Positions 19,869 to 29,108 of a stretch of DNA of 64,000 nt are shown here, one piece after another (the first letter of the stretch is position 1; each line of letters begins with the position of its first letter). Origin of the DNA: Kitasatospora fiedleri (lineage in GTDB: Bacteria > Actinomycetota > Actinomycetes > Streptomycetales > Streptomycetaceae); the NCBI RefSeq assembly GCF_948472415.1, contig NZ_OX419519.1, positions 4,092,001 through 4,156,000 on the forward strand, given 5' to 3'. Below the pieces are notes generated by a model. It had not been told where the DNA came from. It ran no database searches and saw only the letters and a list, made by a program, of their open reading frames with translations. The translations under genes were made by a program, and so were the position numbers.

Positions 19869-19900
19869 TAAGGCCCGGAACCATACGGTTCCGGGCCTTA
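19869..19900. terminator. Terminator of tRNA-Asp
   Basis: A perfect 14-bp stem, TAAGGCCCGGAACC with GGTTCCGGGCCTTA, has a 4-base loop and starts 9 bp beyond the tRNA 3' end. Confidence 0.85.
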
Positions 19901-19908
19901 CGCTACTG

Positions 19909-19982
19909 CGATCCCGACGGGACTTGAACCCGCGACCTCCACCTTGACAGGGTGGCGAGCTAACCAACTGCTCCACGGGACC
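19909..19982 (-). tRNA. tRNA-Asp (GUC), first copy
   Basis: The minus strand folds into a 74-nt cloverleaf: acceptor GGTCCCG/CGGGATC with one G-U pair, anticodon loop with GTC, T-arm GGTTCAAGTCC and discriminator G. CCA is not encoded. The same 74 nt occurs again at 33566-33639. Confidence 0.95.
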
Positions 19983-20097
19983 AGTGTTCTGATCCTTGCC
20001 CGCCTGCTCTCGCCTGCGAACAAGACAGACTGTACTGCATGGCGACCCCCCAGGTCGAACCGGCTCCGGAGCCCCCGGAGCCGGCTCCCGACCCGCC

Positions 20098-23000
20098 TCA
20101 GAGGGACGCCGCGGCGGCCTCCATCGCCTTGAGGATGCGCTTCTCCGACACCGGGCTCGGCGTGCCCAGCCCCTGGGCGAAGAAGCTCACCCGCAGCTCC
20201 TCGATCATCCAGCGCACCGCCCTGATCTCCGGCGACGGCTCCCGGCCCGCCGGCACCTTCGCCAGCAGCTCCCCGTACGCCTGCTGCACCGCCTGGACCT
20301 TCACCAGGTTCTGCAGGTCCCGCTGCGGGTGGTTGGGCAGCGCCTCCAGGCGGCGGTCCACCGCCAGCAGGTAGCGCTTCAGGTCGCCCAGGCGCTGCCA
20401 GCCCGTCCCGGCCACGAAGCCCGGGTGCACCAGCGAGGCCAGGTGCAGCCGGACGTCGTTCACCGCGGAGAGCAGCACCGGGCTGGAGACCGACTTCAGC
20501 CGGGTCGACGCCTTGTGGAAGGCGATCAGCGCCGACGCGGTCTTCAGCGTGGTGTCCGCCGACAGCTCGTACAGGTCCGCCCGGACCTTGTCGTACAGCG
20601 CCCCGAACGCCTCCGCCTCCCAGACCACCCCGCCGTTGAGCTCCATCAGGCGGTCGGTCGCCGCCGCCACGACGTCCTCGAACAGGGCCTGGACCGACCC
20701 GTGCGGGTTGTACGACAGGGCGAGCTTGGCCTGGTTGCCCAGCCGGCCCTGGATCGGCTTGGCCGGGGAGTTCACCCGGAGCATCAGCAGCCGGCGGGTG
20801 CCCGCCCACATCGCCCGCTGCTGGGCCTCCGGGGTGTCGAACAGCTTGATGCCCACCGAGGCGCCCTCGTCCACCAGCGCCGGGTAGGCGCGCAGCGAGT
20901 GGCCCCGGGAGCGCTGCTCGAAGGTGCGCTGGAGGACCGGCAGGTCCTCCGGCCAGGCGGTCAGGCCGGTGCGCTCGATGCCCCGGCCGGAGGCGGCGCT
21001 GGAGAGCGTCGCGGACAGCTTCGGCCGGAGTTCGCGCCGCAGCTCCTCCAGGTCCTTGGACTCGGCGAGCTTCCGCTTGCCGTCCACCACCCGGAAGGTC
21101 ACCTTCAGGTGGTCCGGGACGCGCTCCTCGTCCCACGCCTCCGGCGGGATCGGCAGGCCCGACATCCGGTGCAGCACCCGCTCCAGCGTCGGCAGCAGCG
21201 GCTCCCGGCGGTCCGTCAGCTCGCGCATCGCGGCCCGCGCGTAGTCCGGGGCCGGGACGAAGTTGCGCCGGACCGCCTTCGGCAGCGAGCGGATCCAGGC
21301 CGTCACCAGCTCCGCCCGCAGGCCGGGGATCTGCCAGTCGAAGCCCTCCGACACCACCTGGTTGAGCACCGCCAGCGGGATGTGCACCGTCACGCCGTCC
21401 GCGTCGCTGCCCGGCTCGAACTGGTACGTCAGCGGCAGGCGCAGCTTGCCCTGCTGCCAGAAGTCCGGGTAGTCGGCCTCGGTGATCCCGTCCGCCGAGT
21501 CGTTGATCAGCATCGACTTCTCGAAGTTGAGCAGGTCGGGCTGGTCGCGCCGGGTCTTCTTCCACCAGGCGTCGAAGTGCCGCCCGGAGACCACGTCCTC
21601 GGGCAGCCGGGCGTCGTAGAAGTCGAACAGGGTCTGGTCGTCCACCAGGATGTCCCGGCGGCGGGCCCGGTTCTCCAGCTCCTCGACCTCGTCGAGCAGC
21701 TTGCGGTTCTCCGCGAAGAACCGGTGGTGGGTCTCCCAGTCGCCCTCCACCAGCGCCGAGCGGATGAACAGCTCCCGGCACAGCTGGGGGTCGATCCGGC
21801 CGTAGTTGACCTTCCGCTGGGCGACGATCGGCAGGCCGTACAGCGTGACCCTCTCGTACGCCAGCACCGCGCCGGCCTTCTTCTCCCAGTGCGGCTCGCT
21901 GTAGCTGCGCTTGATCAGGTGCGCCGCCAGCGGCTCCACCCACTCCGGCTCGATCTTCGCGTTGATCCGCGCCCACAGCCGGGAGGTCTCCACCAGCTCG
22001 GCCGACATCACCCAGCGCGGCGGCTTCTTGAACAGCCCCGAGCCCGGGAACACCGCGAACCGGGCGCCGCGGGCGCCCGCGTACTCGCGCTTCTCCGCGT
22101 CGAACAGGCCCAGGTGGGAGAGCAGGCCGGAGAGCAGCGCCTGGTGGATCCGGTCCGCGTCCGGTTCGGCGTCGTCGAGTGGCTCGTCGATGGTGACGCC
22201 GAGCTGCTTGGCGATGGTGCGCAGCTGGACGTAGACGTCCTGCCACTCCCGTATCCGCAGGTAGTTGAGGAACTCGGACTTGCACATCCGGCGGAACGCC
22301 GAGGAGGACAGCTCCTTCTGCTGCTCCCGCACGTAGCGCCAGATCGACAGGTAGGACAGGAAGTCGGAGGTCTCCGACTGGAAGCGGCGGTGCCGCTCGT
22401 CGGCGGCCTGGCGCTTCTCGGCCGGGCGCTCGCGCGGGTCCTGGATGGAGAGCGCGGCGGCGATCACCATCACGTCGCGGACGCAGCCGAGGCGGTCGGC
22501 CTCCAGCACCATCCGGGCCATCCGCGGGTCGACCGGGAGCTGGGCGAGCTTGCGGCCCAGCTCGGTCAGCCGCTTGCGGTGGTCCTTCTCCTCCGGGTCG
22601 AGGGCGCCCAGCTCGTGCAGCAGGTTGACGCCGTCCTTGATGTTCCGGGAGTCCGGCGGGTCGAGGAACGGGAAGGCGGCGATGTCGCCCAGGCCGGCCG
22701 CGGTCATCTGCAGGATCACCGAGGCCAGGTTGGTGCGCAGGATCTCGGCGTCGGTGAACTCGGGGCGGGAGAGGAAGTCCTCCTCCGAGTACAGCCGGAT
22801 GCAGATGCCGTCCGAGGTGCGGCCGCAGCGGCCCTTGCGCTGGTTGGCGCTGGCCTGGCTGACCGCCTCGATCGGCAGCCGCTGCACCTTGGTGCGGTGG
22901 CTGTAGCGGGAGATCCGGGCGGTGCCCGGGTCGATCACGTACTTGATGCCGGGGACGGTCAGCGAGGTCTCGGCGACGTTGGTGGCCAGCACCACCCGGC

Positions 23001-24072
23001 GCTGCGAGGAGCGCTGGAACACCCGGTGCTGCTCGGCCGAGGAGAGCCGGGCGTACAGCGGCAGGACCTCGGTGGACTTGAGTCTCAGCTTGGTCAGTGC
23101 GTCGGCGGTGTCGCGGATCTCGCGCTCGCCGGAGAGGAACACCAGGACGTCGCCGGGCCCCTCGGCCTGGAGCTCCTCGACGGCGTCGCAGATGCCCTGG
23201 ATCTGGTCCCGGTCGCGGTCCCGGTCGTTGCCGTCCTCGTCGTCGAGGTCTTCGTCCTCGACCAGCGGGCGGTAGCGGACCTCGACCGGGTAGGTGCGGC
23301 CGGAGACCTCGATGATCGGGGCGCCGTCGAAGTGCGCGGCGAAGCGCTCCGGGTCGATGGTGGCGGAGGTGATGACCACCTTGAGGTCGGGGCGGCGGGG
23401 CAGCAGCTGCTTGAGGTAGCCGAGCAGGAAGTCGATGTTCAGGCTGCGCTCGTGCGCCTCGTCGATGATCAGGGTGTCGTACTGGCGCAGGTCCCGGTCG
23501 GTCTGGATCTCGGCCAGCAGGATGCCGTCCGTCATCAGCTTCACCAGGGTGTCCTGGCCGGCCTGGTCGGTGAACCGGACCTTCCAGCCGACCGCCCCGC
23601 CCAGCGGGGTGTCCAGCTCCTCGGCGACCCGCTCGGCGACCGTGCGGGCGGCGATCCGGCGCGGCTGGGTGTGGCCGATCAGGCCCTGGACGCCGCGGCC
23701 CAGCTCCAGGCAGATCTTCGGGATCTGGGTGGTCTTGCCGGAGCCGGTCTCGCCCGCCACGATCACCACCTGGTGGTCGCGGACGGCGGCCAGGATCTCG
23801 TCCTTCTTCTGCGCGACCGGCAGCTCCTGCGGGTACCGGATCACCGGCACCGCCGCCCGGCGGGCGGCCACCCGGGACTCGGAGCGGTCGAAGTCGGAGG
23901 CCAGCTCGGTCAGCACCTTCTGCCGGCCCTCGGCCGACCTGACCTTGCGGGTGCCCTCCAGGCGGCGGCCGAGGCGCTGCGCGTCGCGCAGCATCACGCC
24001 GGGCAGCCGGGCGGCCAGCTCCGCGAACGTGGGGGCGGGCTGCTGGGCTACGGGAGAACTCACTGCGGGCAT
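20098..24072 (-). CDS. hrpA: ATP-dependent RNA helicase HrpA
   Basis: This 1324-residue DEAH-box helicase has the usual HrpA length. Walker A is GETGSGKTTQIPK and the DEAH box is IIDEAHERS. Motif III TSATID and motif VI QRKGRCGR are present, followed by the long HA2/OB and HrpA-specific C-terminal domains. HrpA unwinds RNA and in E. coli rescues stalled ribosomes. The start is taken as ATG 24072 (MPAVSSPVAQQ); GTG 24063 is possible. The gene occupies its usual neighbourhood near bldC. Confidence 0.94.
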   Translation of the reverse strand: MPAVSSPVAQQPAPTFAELAARLPGVMLRDAQRLGRRLEGTRKVRSAEGRQKVLTELASDFDRSESRVAARRAAVPVIRYPQELPVAQKKDEILAAVRDHQVVIVAGETGSGKTTQIPKICLELGRGVQGLIGHTQPRRIAARTVAERVAEELDTPLGGAVGWKVRFTDQAGQDTLVKLMTDGILLAEIQTDRDLRQYDTLIIDEAHERSLNIDFLLGYLKQLLPRRPDLKVVITSATIDPERFAAHFDGAPIIEVSGRTYPVEVRYRPLVEDEDLDDEDGNDRDRDRDQIQGICDAVEELQAEGPGDVLVFLSGEREIRDTADALTKLRLKSTEVLPLYARLSSAEQHRVFQRSSQRRVVLATNVAETSLTVPGIKYVIDPGTARISRYSHRTKVQRLPIEAVSQASANQRKGRCGRTSDGICIRLYSEEDFLSRPEFTDAEILRTNLASVILQMTAAGLGDIAAFPFLDPPDSRNIKDGVNLLHELGALDPEEKDHRKRLTELGRKLAQLPVDPRMARMVLEADRLGCVRDVMVIAAALSIQDPRERPAEKRQAADERHRRFQSETSDFLSYLSIWRYVREQQKELSSSAFRRMCKSEFLNYLRIREWQDVYVQLRTIAKQLGVTIDEPLDDAEPDADRIHQALLSGLLSHLGLFDAEKREYAGARGARFAVFPGSGLFKKPPRWVMSAELVETSRLWARINAKIEPEWVEPLAAHLIKRSYSEPHWEKKAGAVLAYERVTLYGLPIVAQRKVNYGRIDPQLCRELFIRSALVEGDWETHHRFFAENRKLLDEVEELENRARRRDILVDDQTLFDFYDARLPEDVVSGRHFDAWWKKTRRDQPDLLNFEKSMLINDSADGITEADYPDFWQQGKLRLPLTYQFEPGSDADGVTVHIPLAVLNQVVSEGFDWQIPGLRAELVTAWIRSLPKAVRRNFVPAPDYARAAMRELTDRREPLLPTLERVLHRMSGLPIPPEAWDEERVPDHLKVTFRVVDGKRKLAESKDLEELRRELRPKLSATLSSAASGRGIERTGLTAWPEDLPVLQRTFEQRSRGHSLRAYPALVDEGASVGIKLFDTPEAQQRAMWAGTRRLLMLRVNSPAKPIQGRLGNQAKLALSYNPHGSVQALFEDVVAAATDRLMELNGGVVWEAEAFGALYDKVRADLYELSADTTLKTASALIAFHKASTRLKSVSSPVLLSAVNDVRLHLASLVHPGFVAGTGWQRLGDLKRYLLAVDRRLEALPNHPQRDLQNLVKVQAVQQAYGELLAKVPAGREPSPEIRAVRWMIEELRVSFFAQGLGTPSPVSEKRILKAMEAAAASL

Positions 24073-24346
24073 CCCTCTAGGTTGCAAAAAGTGGGGGCCG
24101 GGGCGCACCTCGGTTTTCGAGCACATCCAGTGTCACAGGCCGGGCGGCCGGACCGCGAACAACCGGCCCGCCCCGCGTCCGGCCCGCCGCCGCCCGGGTC
24201 CGGCCGCCGCCGCCCGGCCGCTGCGCCGGTTCCGCCGACACCCGCCCGCTTCCACCCCGTACCCGCCCGTTTCCCCCGGGGCCGGTACTGACTAGCCTTG
24301 GGGGAACAGGCTTTCGGGGAATCCACGGGGAAACAGGGGGACGGTC

Positions 24347-24691
24347 ATGGATCTGTGGGGAGACGTCAAGCACCTCGCCGGTGACGTGGTCAAGGTCGGC
24401 GAGGACATCGTCATGGCTCCGGCCGAGATCGCGCACTGGGCGCTCGGCAAGATGTTCGGCGACGCCGACGCCGAGCTGAACAAGATCGCCCAGGAGCTGG
24501 CCGAGCTGAGCAAGCAGGTCGACGGCCTCGGCCGCGAGGTCAGCGCGGTGCTCGGCGGGCTGACCTGGCACGGCGCGGCCGCGGACGCCTTCGTCTCGCA
24601 CGCGCAGGGCCGGGTCCGCGAGCTGAACTCCGTCGCGGACGAGCTCGGGCAGCTCGGCGACTCGGTCAAGCAGCTCGCCAACGTCCTGTAG
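24347..24691 (+). CDS. WXG100-like helical protein (candidate type VII secretion substrate)
   Basis: This 114-residue, mostly helical protein has heptad-like Leu/Val spacing (LNKIAQELAELSKQVDGLGRE) and a TWHGAAADAF turn of the W-x-G type, as in ESX/WXG100 proteins. No signal peptide is present. It precedes, by 79 bp, a protein with a similar helical N-terminus and a peptidase-like C-terminus, so the pair may form a secreted heterodimer. The WXG assignment rests on helix-turn-helix shape and motif. No ESX machinery is in the window. Confidence 0.62.
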   Translation: MDLWGDVKHLAGDVVKVGEDIVMAPAEIAHWALGKMFGDADAELNKIAQELAELSKQVDGLGREVSAVLGGLTWHGAAADAFVSHAQGRVRELNSVADELGQLGDSVKQLANVL

Positions 24692-24770
24692 CGCCGACCG
24701 ACCGTCGACCGACCGCACCGCACCGGGCCCGACCGCTACGGGCCGGGCCGACCACAGGGGGAACAACACG

Positions 24771-25907
24771 ATGGCGGGGAACGAGTTCGGCTTCCAGCCG
24801 GGCGAACTGCTGAAGATCCAGCAGGACTTCACGCAGGTCAACCAGCGGATGCAGGAGATGGCCGGGCAGCTCGGCCACATCAAGGCGACCGTCGCGAAGG
24901 CGGCCGCCACCGACGTGTTCTCGGGCGGGATCATGGGCGTCCTCGGGGCCGGCCCGATCCTGGCGGAGGTGGCCCGGGACGTGCAGGCCATCAACGCGCG
25001 GGCCGAGGCGCTGATGAAGACCAAGGAGCGGCTCACCAAGGAGCTGGGCGAGGACGCGGCCAAGATCAAGCAGCTGATCACCTCGTACGAGGAGGTCGAG
25101 CGGAAGATCGCCGAGGACCTCAAGCGCAAGCACTCCGAGGAGACCGGGCCCAAGTCGCCCGGCACCGGGATCGACAGCGTCGACAACGGCAAGGGCGGCG
25201 CAGGCAGCGGCGGCAGCGGCGGCCACACCGGGCAGCCCTCCTCGCCGCACACCGGGACCGACGGCGGCGGTGGCGGGACGGGCGGCAGCGGCGGCCACGA
25301 CACCAGCGGCAACGACGGCTCCGGGATCGTCAGCGGCCCCGGCGGCAAGCACGACGGCCCGAAGCTCAAGGACCGCTCGACCGGCGACTGGAAGACCAGG
25401 ATCGTCAACGGCAACAGCTGGGACGCCTGGTCCGACCACCGGCACCCGCGCAACGGAGAGGGCGGCGGCGCCAAGGCCCAGCCCAAGCTGGACGGGGTCT
25501 CCGACGAGCGCAAGGCGATGGTGGAGCGGGCGATGGAGCGGGTCAAGCGCAAGCTCGGCTACAGCCAGGGCGCCGTCACCAACGGCTACCGGGTCGACTG
25601 CTCCGGCTTCCTCTCCGCCGCCTGGGGCCTGCCCGGCCCCGGCACCACCACCGGCCCGCTGATCAGCGAGTCGGCCGGCATCGCCCACCACATCGCCCGC
25701 AAGGACCTCCAGCCGGGCGACGCCCTGGTCGTCCACCACACCAGCGGCGACCACGAGCAGCACGTGGTGCTGTTCGGCGGCTGGGCGGACGCGGCGCACA
25801 CCCGGGCGATCATCCTGGAGGACTCCGGCAGCCAGGGCTGCGTCTCGCACGAGGAGCCGATCTCCAAGCTGGCCGAGTACACCCCGATCCGCAAGAACGG
25901 GATGTGA
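24771..25907 (+). CDS. WXG-like/NlpC-P60-like secreted effector candidate
   Basis: The 378-residue protein has three parts. A helical N-terminus (about 1-125) contains coiled-coil sequence. A Gly/Ser/His-rich linker (about 130-205) follows. The C-terminal papain-like domain has the nucleophile in RVDCSGFLSAAWGL and a His in HEQHVVLFGG, as in NlpC/P60-type peptidoglycan endopeptidases. With the preceding WXG-like gene it resembles a type VII secreted cell-wall hydrolase or antibacterial toxin. No signal peptide is seen, consistent with secretion by a type VII system. No obvious immunity gene is adjacent; the next gene encodes a small membrane protein. Confidence 0.72.
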   Translation: MAGNEFGFQPGELLKIQQDFTQVNQRMQEMAGQLGHIKATVAKAAATDVFSGGIMGVLGAGPILAEVARDVQAINARAEALMKTKERLTKELGEDAAKIKQLITSYEEVERKIAEDLKRKHSEETGPKSPGTGIDSVDNGKGGAGSGGSGGHTGQPSSPHTGTDGGGGGTGGSGGHDTSGNDGSGIVSGPGGKHDGPKLKDRSTGDWKTRIVNGNSWDAWSDHRHPRNGEGGGAKAQPKLDGVSDERKAMVERAMERVKRKLGYSQGAVTNGYRVDCSGFLSAAWGLPGPGTTTGPLISESAGIAHHIARKDLQPGDALVVHHTSGDHEQHVVLFGGWADAAHTRAIILEDSGSQGCVSHEEPISKLAEYTPIRKNGM

Positions 25908-25912
25908 CCCGC

Positions 25913-25973
25913 CGTCGGGGCGCTCCTCCCGTCCGCCCGGCCGTCCGTCCGGTCGGACAGGAGCGCCCCGACG
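25913..25973 (+). terminator. Terminator after the NlpC/P60-like gene
   Basis: A 15-bp stem (25913-25927 with 25959-25973) with a 31-base loop, starting 6 bp after the stop codon. The loop can form further local pairs. Confidence 0.65.
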
Positions 25974-26053
25974 CGTGTCCCGAGGCGTGCCCGGGCGGCC
26001 GGGGGCGGTGTCGGGGCACCGGGAACCGCGGGCCGTCCGGTTAGGGTGGGCTG

Positions 26054-26491
26054 ATGAACCAGCAGCAGCGGCCGGGATTCGAAGCGGACCCGACGGAGGT
26101 CCACCCGGTGGCCCGGGTGCTCTTCGCGGTGGTCGGCGTGGCCCTGATCGTGGTGGGCGTGGTGCTGCTGGTGCTGCCCGGCCCGGGCATGCTGCTCCTG
26201 CTGGCCGGCATGGTCCTGGTCGCCCGCGCGGTGCCCGCCTTCGCCCGCTTCGTGGAGCCGGTCCGGGTCAAGGCCATGCAGGGCGTCGAGGCGAGCGTCG
26301 CCTCCGGCTGGCGGATCGCCGGCTCGGTCCTCGCCGGACTCGGCCTGATCGCCGCGGGCGTCGTCGCCGGGCTGGTGCCCTCGCTGCCGCTGGCCGGCTG
26401 GGCGACCGGGTCGAGCCTGATCCTGTCCGGCCTGATCCTGCTCGGCCTGCTGGCCTGGAGCTACCGCCGGGTGCACGGCCCGCGCCGCTGA
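26054..26491 (+). CDS. TIGR02611/PGPGW-type small membrane protein
   Basis: This 145-residue protein has two pairs of membrane helices, with LLVLPGPGMLLLLAGM between the first two, the PGPGW-like turn of this family. The function is unknown. The last codons lie in the first unit of a 40-bp tandem repeat. Confidence 0.78.
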   Translation: MNQQQRPGFEADPTEVHPVARVLFAVVGVALIVVGVVLLVLPGPGMLLLLAGMVLVARAVPAFARFVEPVRVKAMQGVEASVASGWRIAGSVLAGLGLIAAGVVAGLVPSLPLAGWATGSSLILSGLILLGLLAWSYRRVHGPRR

Positions 26492-26596
26492 GCGACCGCG
26501 CAGTGCTGCCCGGCCCGGCCCGCGCCGCTGAGCGACCGCGCAGTGCTGCCCGGCCCGGCCCGCGCCGCTGAGCGACCGCGCAGTGCTGCCCGGCCC
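26481..26596 (+). repeat. 40-bp tandem repeat, nearly three copies
   Basis: The unit beginning CGCGCCGCTGAGCGACCGCG is repeated exactly at 26481-26520 and 26521-26560 and again for 36 bp from 26561. The first unit contains the stop codon of the TIGR02611-like gene, so the gene's end was copied. The array fills most of the gap between two convergent genes. Confidence 0.92.
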
Positions 26597-26627
26597 GCTG
26601 CCGGGCGTCTGCGCGCGTGCCGTCCCG

Positions 26628-27311
26628 TCAGCGCAGCAGGCGGAAGGCGAGCCGGGCGGCCGCGCGCAGCGGCAGGGGCGGGCGGGGGACGGCGAAGGCG
26701 GCGCGCAGCGGGGGGTCGAGGAGGGCCGCGGCGAAGGCGGGGGCGTGGCGGGCGAGCGGGCCGGGGAGGCGGGCGGCGAAGACCGGGGCGACGGCCCGCC
26801 AGAGCTGCCGGCCGGCCTCGCTGGGGGCGAACCGGGCGGTTTCGAACTCCCGCATCCAGGCGGCGGTCTCGGCCAGGGTGGGCCCGGGGAGCGGCGGCAG
26901 GCCGAGTGCCCCGGCGAGCGCGGCGGCGAAGGCGGCGGCCGCCTCGCGTTCGGCGGCGGTCCCGGCCGCGTACGTGACCGGGCAGACGGTGAAGCAGGCC
27001 AGCACGTAGCGCATCAGCTCCGCGTCCACGCCGGGGAGGCGGTGCAGCGCGGCGAGTGCGGCGACGGTCTCCCGGCCCGCCGGGCTGTCCACGCCGTGGC
27101 CGATCAGGGCGAACATCATGGCGCCGGTGGCCTTCGCCCGGGCCTTCGGCGCGGACGCCAACTTCCCGGTGCCGGACAGGACTTCGGCGATCTCGGGGAC
27201 GGCGAAGGTGCGGACGAAGCCGAGTGTCAGGCCGACCCGGGCGCGCTGCGGGCGCCGGTGCAGGACCAGGGCGGCGAAGGCGTCCCGGGCCGGTGGCGGC
27301 GGGGTGGTCAC
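26628..27311 (-). CDS. MpaB/DUF2236-like oxygenase family protein
   Basis: This 227-residue, mostly helical protein has features of the MpaB/DUF2236 group, for example LHRLPGVDAELMRYVLACFTV where the family usually has an H-x-(8-12)-YxY-like segment. These proteins are heme-binding oxygenases (latex-clearing and mycophenolate-type enzymes), but the key residues cannot be confirmed here. The GTG start overlaps the upstream stop by four bases (27308-27311), so it is the last gene of a translationally coupled four-gene operon. Confidence 0.6.
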   Translation of the reverse strand: MTTPPPPARDAFAALVLHRRPQRARVGLTLGFVRTFAVPEIAEVLSGTGKLASAPKARAKATGAMMFALIGHGVDSPAGRETVAALAALHRLPGVDAELMRYVLACFTVCPVTYAAGTAAEREAAAAFAAALAGALGLPPLPGPTLAETAAWMREFETARFAPSEAGRQLWRAVAPVFAARLPGPLARHAPAFAAALLDPPLRAAFAVPRPPLPLRAAARLAFRLLR

Positions 27312-28540
27312 GGGAGGGGTTCCAGGGCACGGTCGAGCAGCGGGGAGCGCAGGTAGCAGGCGACCAGGACCAGGTGGGCCCGCTCCTCGGCCGGGTCGGT
27401 GTCCAGGCCGGGCAGCGCGGCCTGCTCCTCGCGGGGGCGGGGCGGGGTGCCGGCGGCCAGGGCGGCGACGGCGGAGCGCAGCGCGGCGGCGACCACCAGG
27501 GCGTCCCGGTGGCTCCGGGCGAGCGAGGCCCGGCCGGCCAGCCGCCGCGCGGCGTCCACGGCGGCGGGGTCGACGAACGGACGGAGCGTCAGCTGTCCGT
27601 CGCGGATCTCCAGCCCGCGCCGGGTGGTGCGCCACTCCAGGTCGCGCAGGGCGGCGCGTTCGCGCCAGGCGGGGGAGGGCGGGCCCTCCAGGGCGAGGCG
27701 GCGGTCGGCGCGGTAGACCAGGTCCCAGAGCGGGCGCAGGGCACGGAAGTCGCGGCGGCGGGCGGCCCAGGCGGCGCCGGCCGGGCCGGCGAAACCGCAG
27801 GTGATGCCGATCGCGCCGAGGGCGGCGAAGGCCGGGCCGAGGGCGGTGCTGAGCCACTCGGCACCGCCGACGCCCGCGTAGGCGAGGGCGATCGCGGCGA
27901 GCTTGCACAGCACGTAGCCGCAGGCGGTGAGCGCGCCGAGGGCGAGCAGCCGGATGCCGCGGCGCAGCCAGCCCTCGGGGAGCCGGGCGGCGTGGCCGAG
28001 GCAGACCCGGCCGATGTCGATCAGCGCGTAGGCGAACAGGCCCTGGTAGAGCGCCAGGAACAGCGCGGTGGCGGTGCGCGGGGCGAAGGTGGTGTCGAAG
28101 GTGAGCGGCGTCTCGGGCCGGTACGGGCCGCCGGCCAGGAAGAGCGCGGCCAGGACGGGGACGAGCGCGGCGAACACCGCGGCGCGGCGGCGCACCAGCT
28201 GCCGCAGCCGGTCGTCCAGCGGCGCCCAGATCAGGGCGCCGGCGCGCTCCTCGGGCGGGGTCCAGACCAGGGCGAGCACCACGGCGGCGGCGGAGAAGCC
28301 GACGATGCCGAGGTAGACGAACAGGGTGGCCAGGTTGCCGACGCCGGTGAGGTGCCCGACCGCCCGGTACAGCAGCGGGGAGGCCAGCAGGAAGGCGGTG
28401 GCCGGGGAGGCGATCGCCAGGGCGACCACCAGCAGCCCGAACGACGGGTCGCGCCGCCAGGCCCGCAGCTTCAGTGCGGCGACCAGCCAGGCGGCGCTGC
28501 CGATACCCAAGTAGACCAGGTTGTACGGCAGTTCAGACAT
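27308..28540 (-). CDS. MAB_1171c-like putative transporter (membrane protein)
   Basis: The 410-residue protein has about seven hydrophobic helices in the first 250 residues and a soluble C-terminal domain. It matches the MAB_1171c family of putative transporters that accompany ImmA/IrrE peptidase and HTH genes in actinobacteria. The start at 28540 overlaps the upstream gene by eight bases. Substrate unknown. Confidence 0.72.
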   Translation of the reverse strand: MSELPYNLVYLGIGSAAWLVAALKLRAWRRDPSFGLLVVALAIASPATAFLLASPLLYRAVGHLTGVGNLATLFVYLGIVGFSAAAVVLALVWTPPEERAGALIWAPLDDRLRQLVRRRAAVFAALVPVLAALFLAGGPYRPETPLTFDTTFAPRTATALFLALYQGLFAYALIDIGRVCLGHAARLPEGWLRRGIRLLALGALTACGYVLCKLAAIALAYAGVGGAEWLSTALGPAFAALGAIGITCGFAGPAGAAWAARRRDFRALRPLWDLVYRADRRLALEGPPSPAWRERAALRDLEWRTTRRGLEIRDGQLTLRPFVDPAAVDAARRLAGRASLARSHRDALVVAAALRSAVAALAAGTPPRPREEQAALPGLDTDPAEERAHLVLVACYLRSPLLDRALEPLP

Positions 28541-29108
28541 GCTGTCCTTTGCGGTGCTCCAACGCGGGGGCGAGCTGCGAGGTGGTGCCGGCGCCCGGGG
28601 CGAGCACCAGGAGGCGCATCAGCTCGGCGCCGAGCACCTCGGCCTCCTCCTCGGCGGCGTCGTCGTAGTGCGAGCGGCCGAGCACCAGCCGGAGCATCTC
28701 CGGGTCGATGGTGGGCAGTTCGACCCGGGCGGTGTCCGGGTCGAGCAGCGCGGGCTCGGTCAGGTGGCCGCACAGCAGGTGGGCCAGTTCGTGGCAGACG
28801 ATGTGCGCCCGGTGCAGCCCGGAGGTCTCCTGCTCGACGTGGACGACGTCCTCGGCGGGCAGGCGCTCGACGAAACCGGAGGGCTCGCCGACCCGCATCC
28901 GGCGCGGGGCGATCCGGATCGGACGCCCCAGGTGCGCCGAGACCGCGTCGCACAACTCCTCGACGGTGCTCAGCGGCGGCAGGCGCAGGTCGCGCGCGAC
29001 CGCCCGCATCCGGCGCCGGGTCCGGCCCAGTCCGCTTCCCACACCCCGCACGTCGACCCCTTCCGGCAGCCGCCAGTGTCCCAGCGGCACCTGCTGGCGC
29101 TCCGTCAC
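28533..29108 (-). CDS. ImmA/IrrE-type metallopeptidase
   Basis: This 191-residue protein has the zinc-peptidase motif HELAHLLCGH, with the conserved upstream segment FVERLPAEDVVHVEQETSG. ImmA/IrrE peptidases cleave a cognate HTH repressor to switch genes on. The directly upstream gene encodes an HTH protein, with which it overlaps by four bases (29105-29108), so the pair probably forms a protease-repressor switch. Confidence 0.86.
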   Translation of the reverse strand: MTERQQVPLGHWRLPEGVDVRGVGSGLGRTRRRMRAVARDLRLPPLSTVEELCDAVSAHLGRPIRIAPRRMRVGEPSGFVERLPAEDVVHVEQETSGLHRAHIVCHELAHLLCGHLTEPALLDPDTARVELPTIDPEMLRLVLGRSHYDDAAEEEAEVLGAELMRLLVLAPGAGTTSQLAPALEHRKGQHV

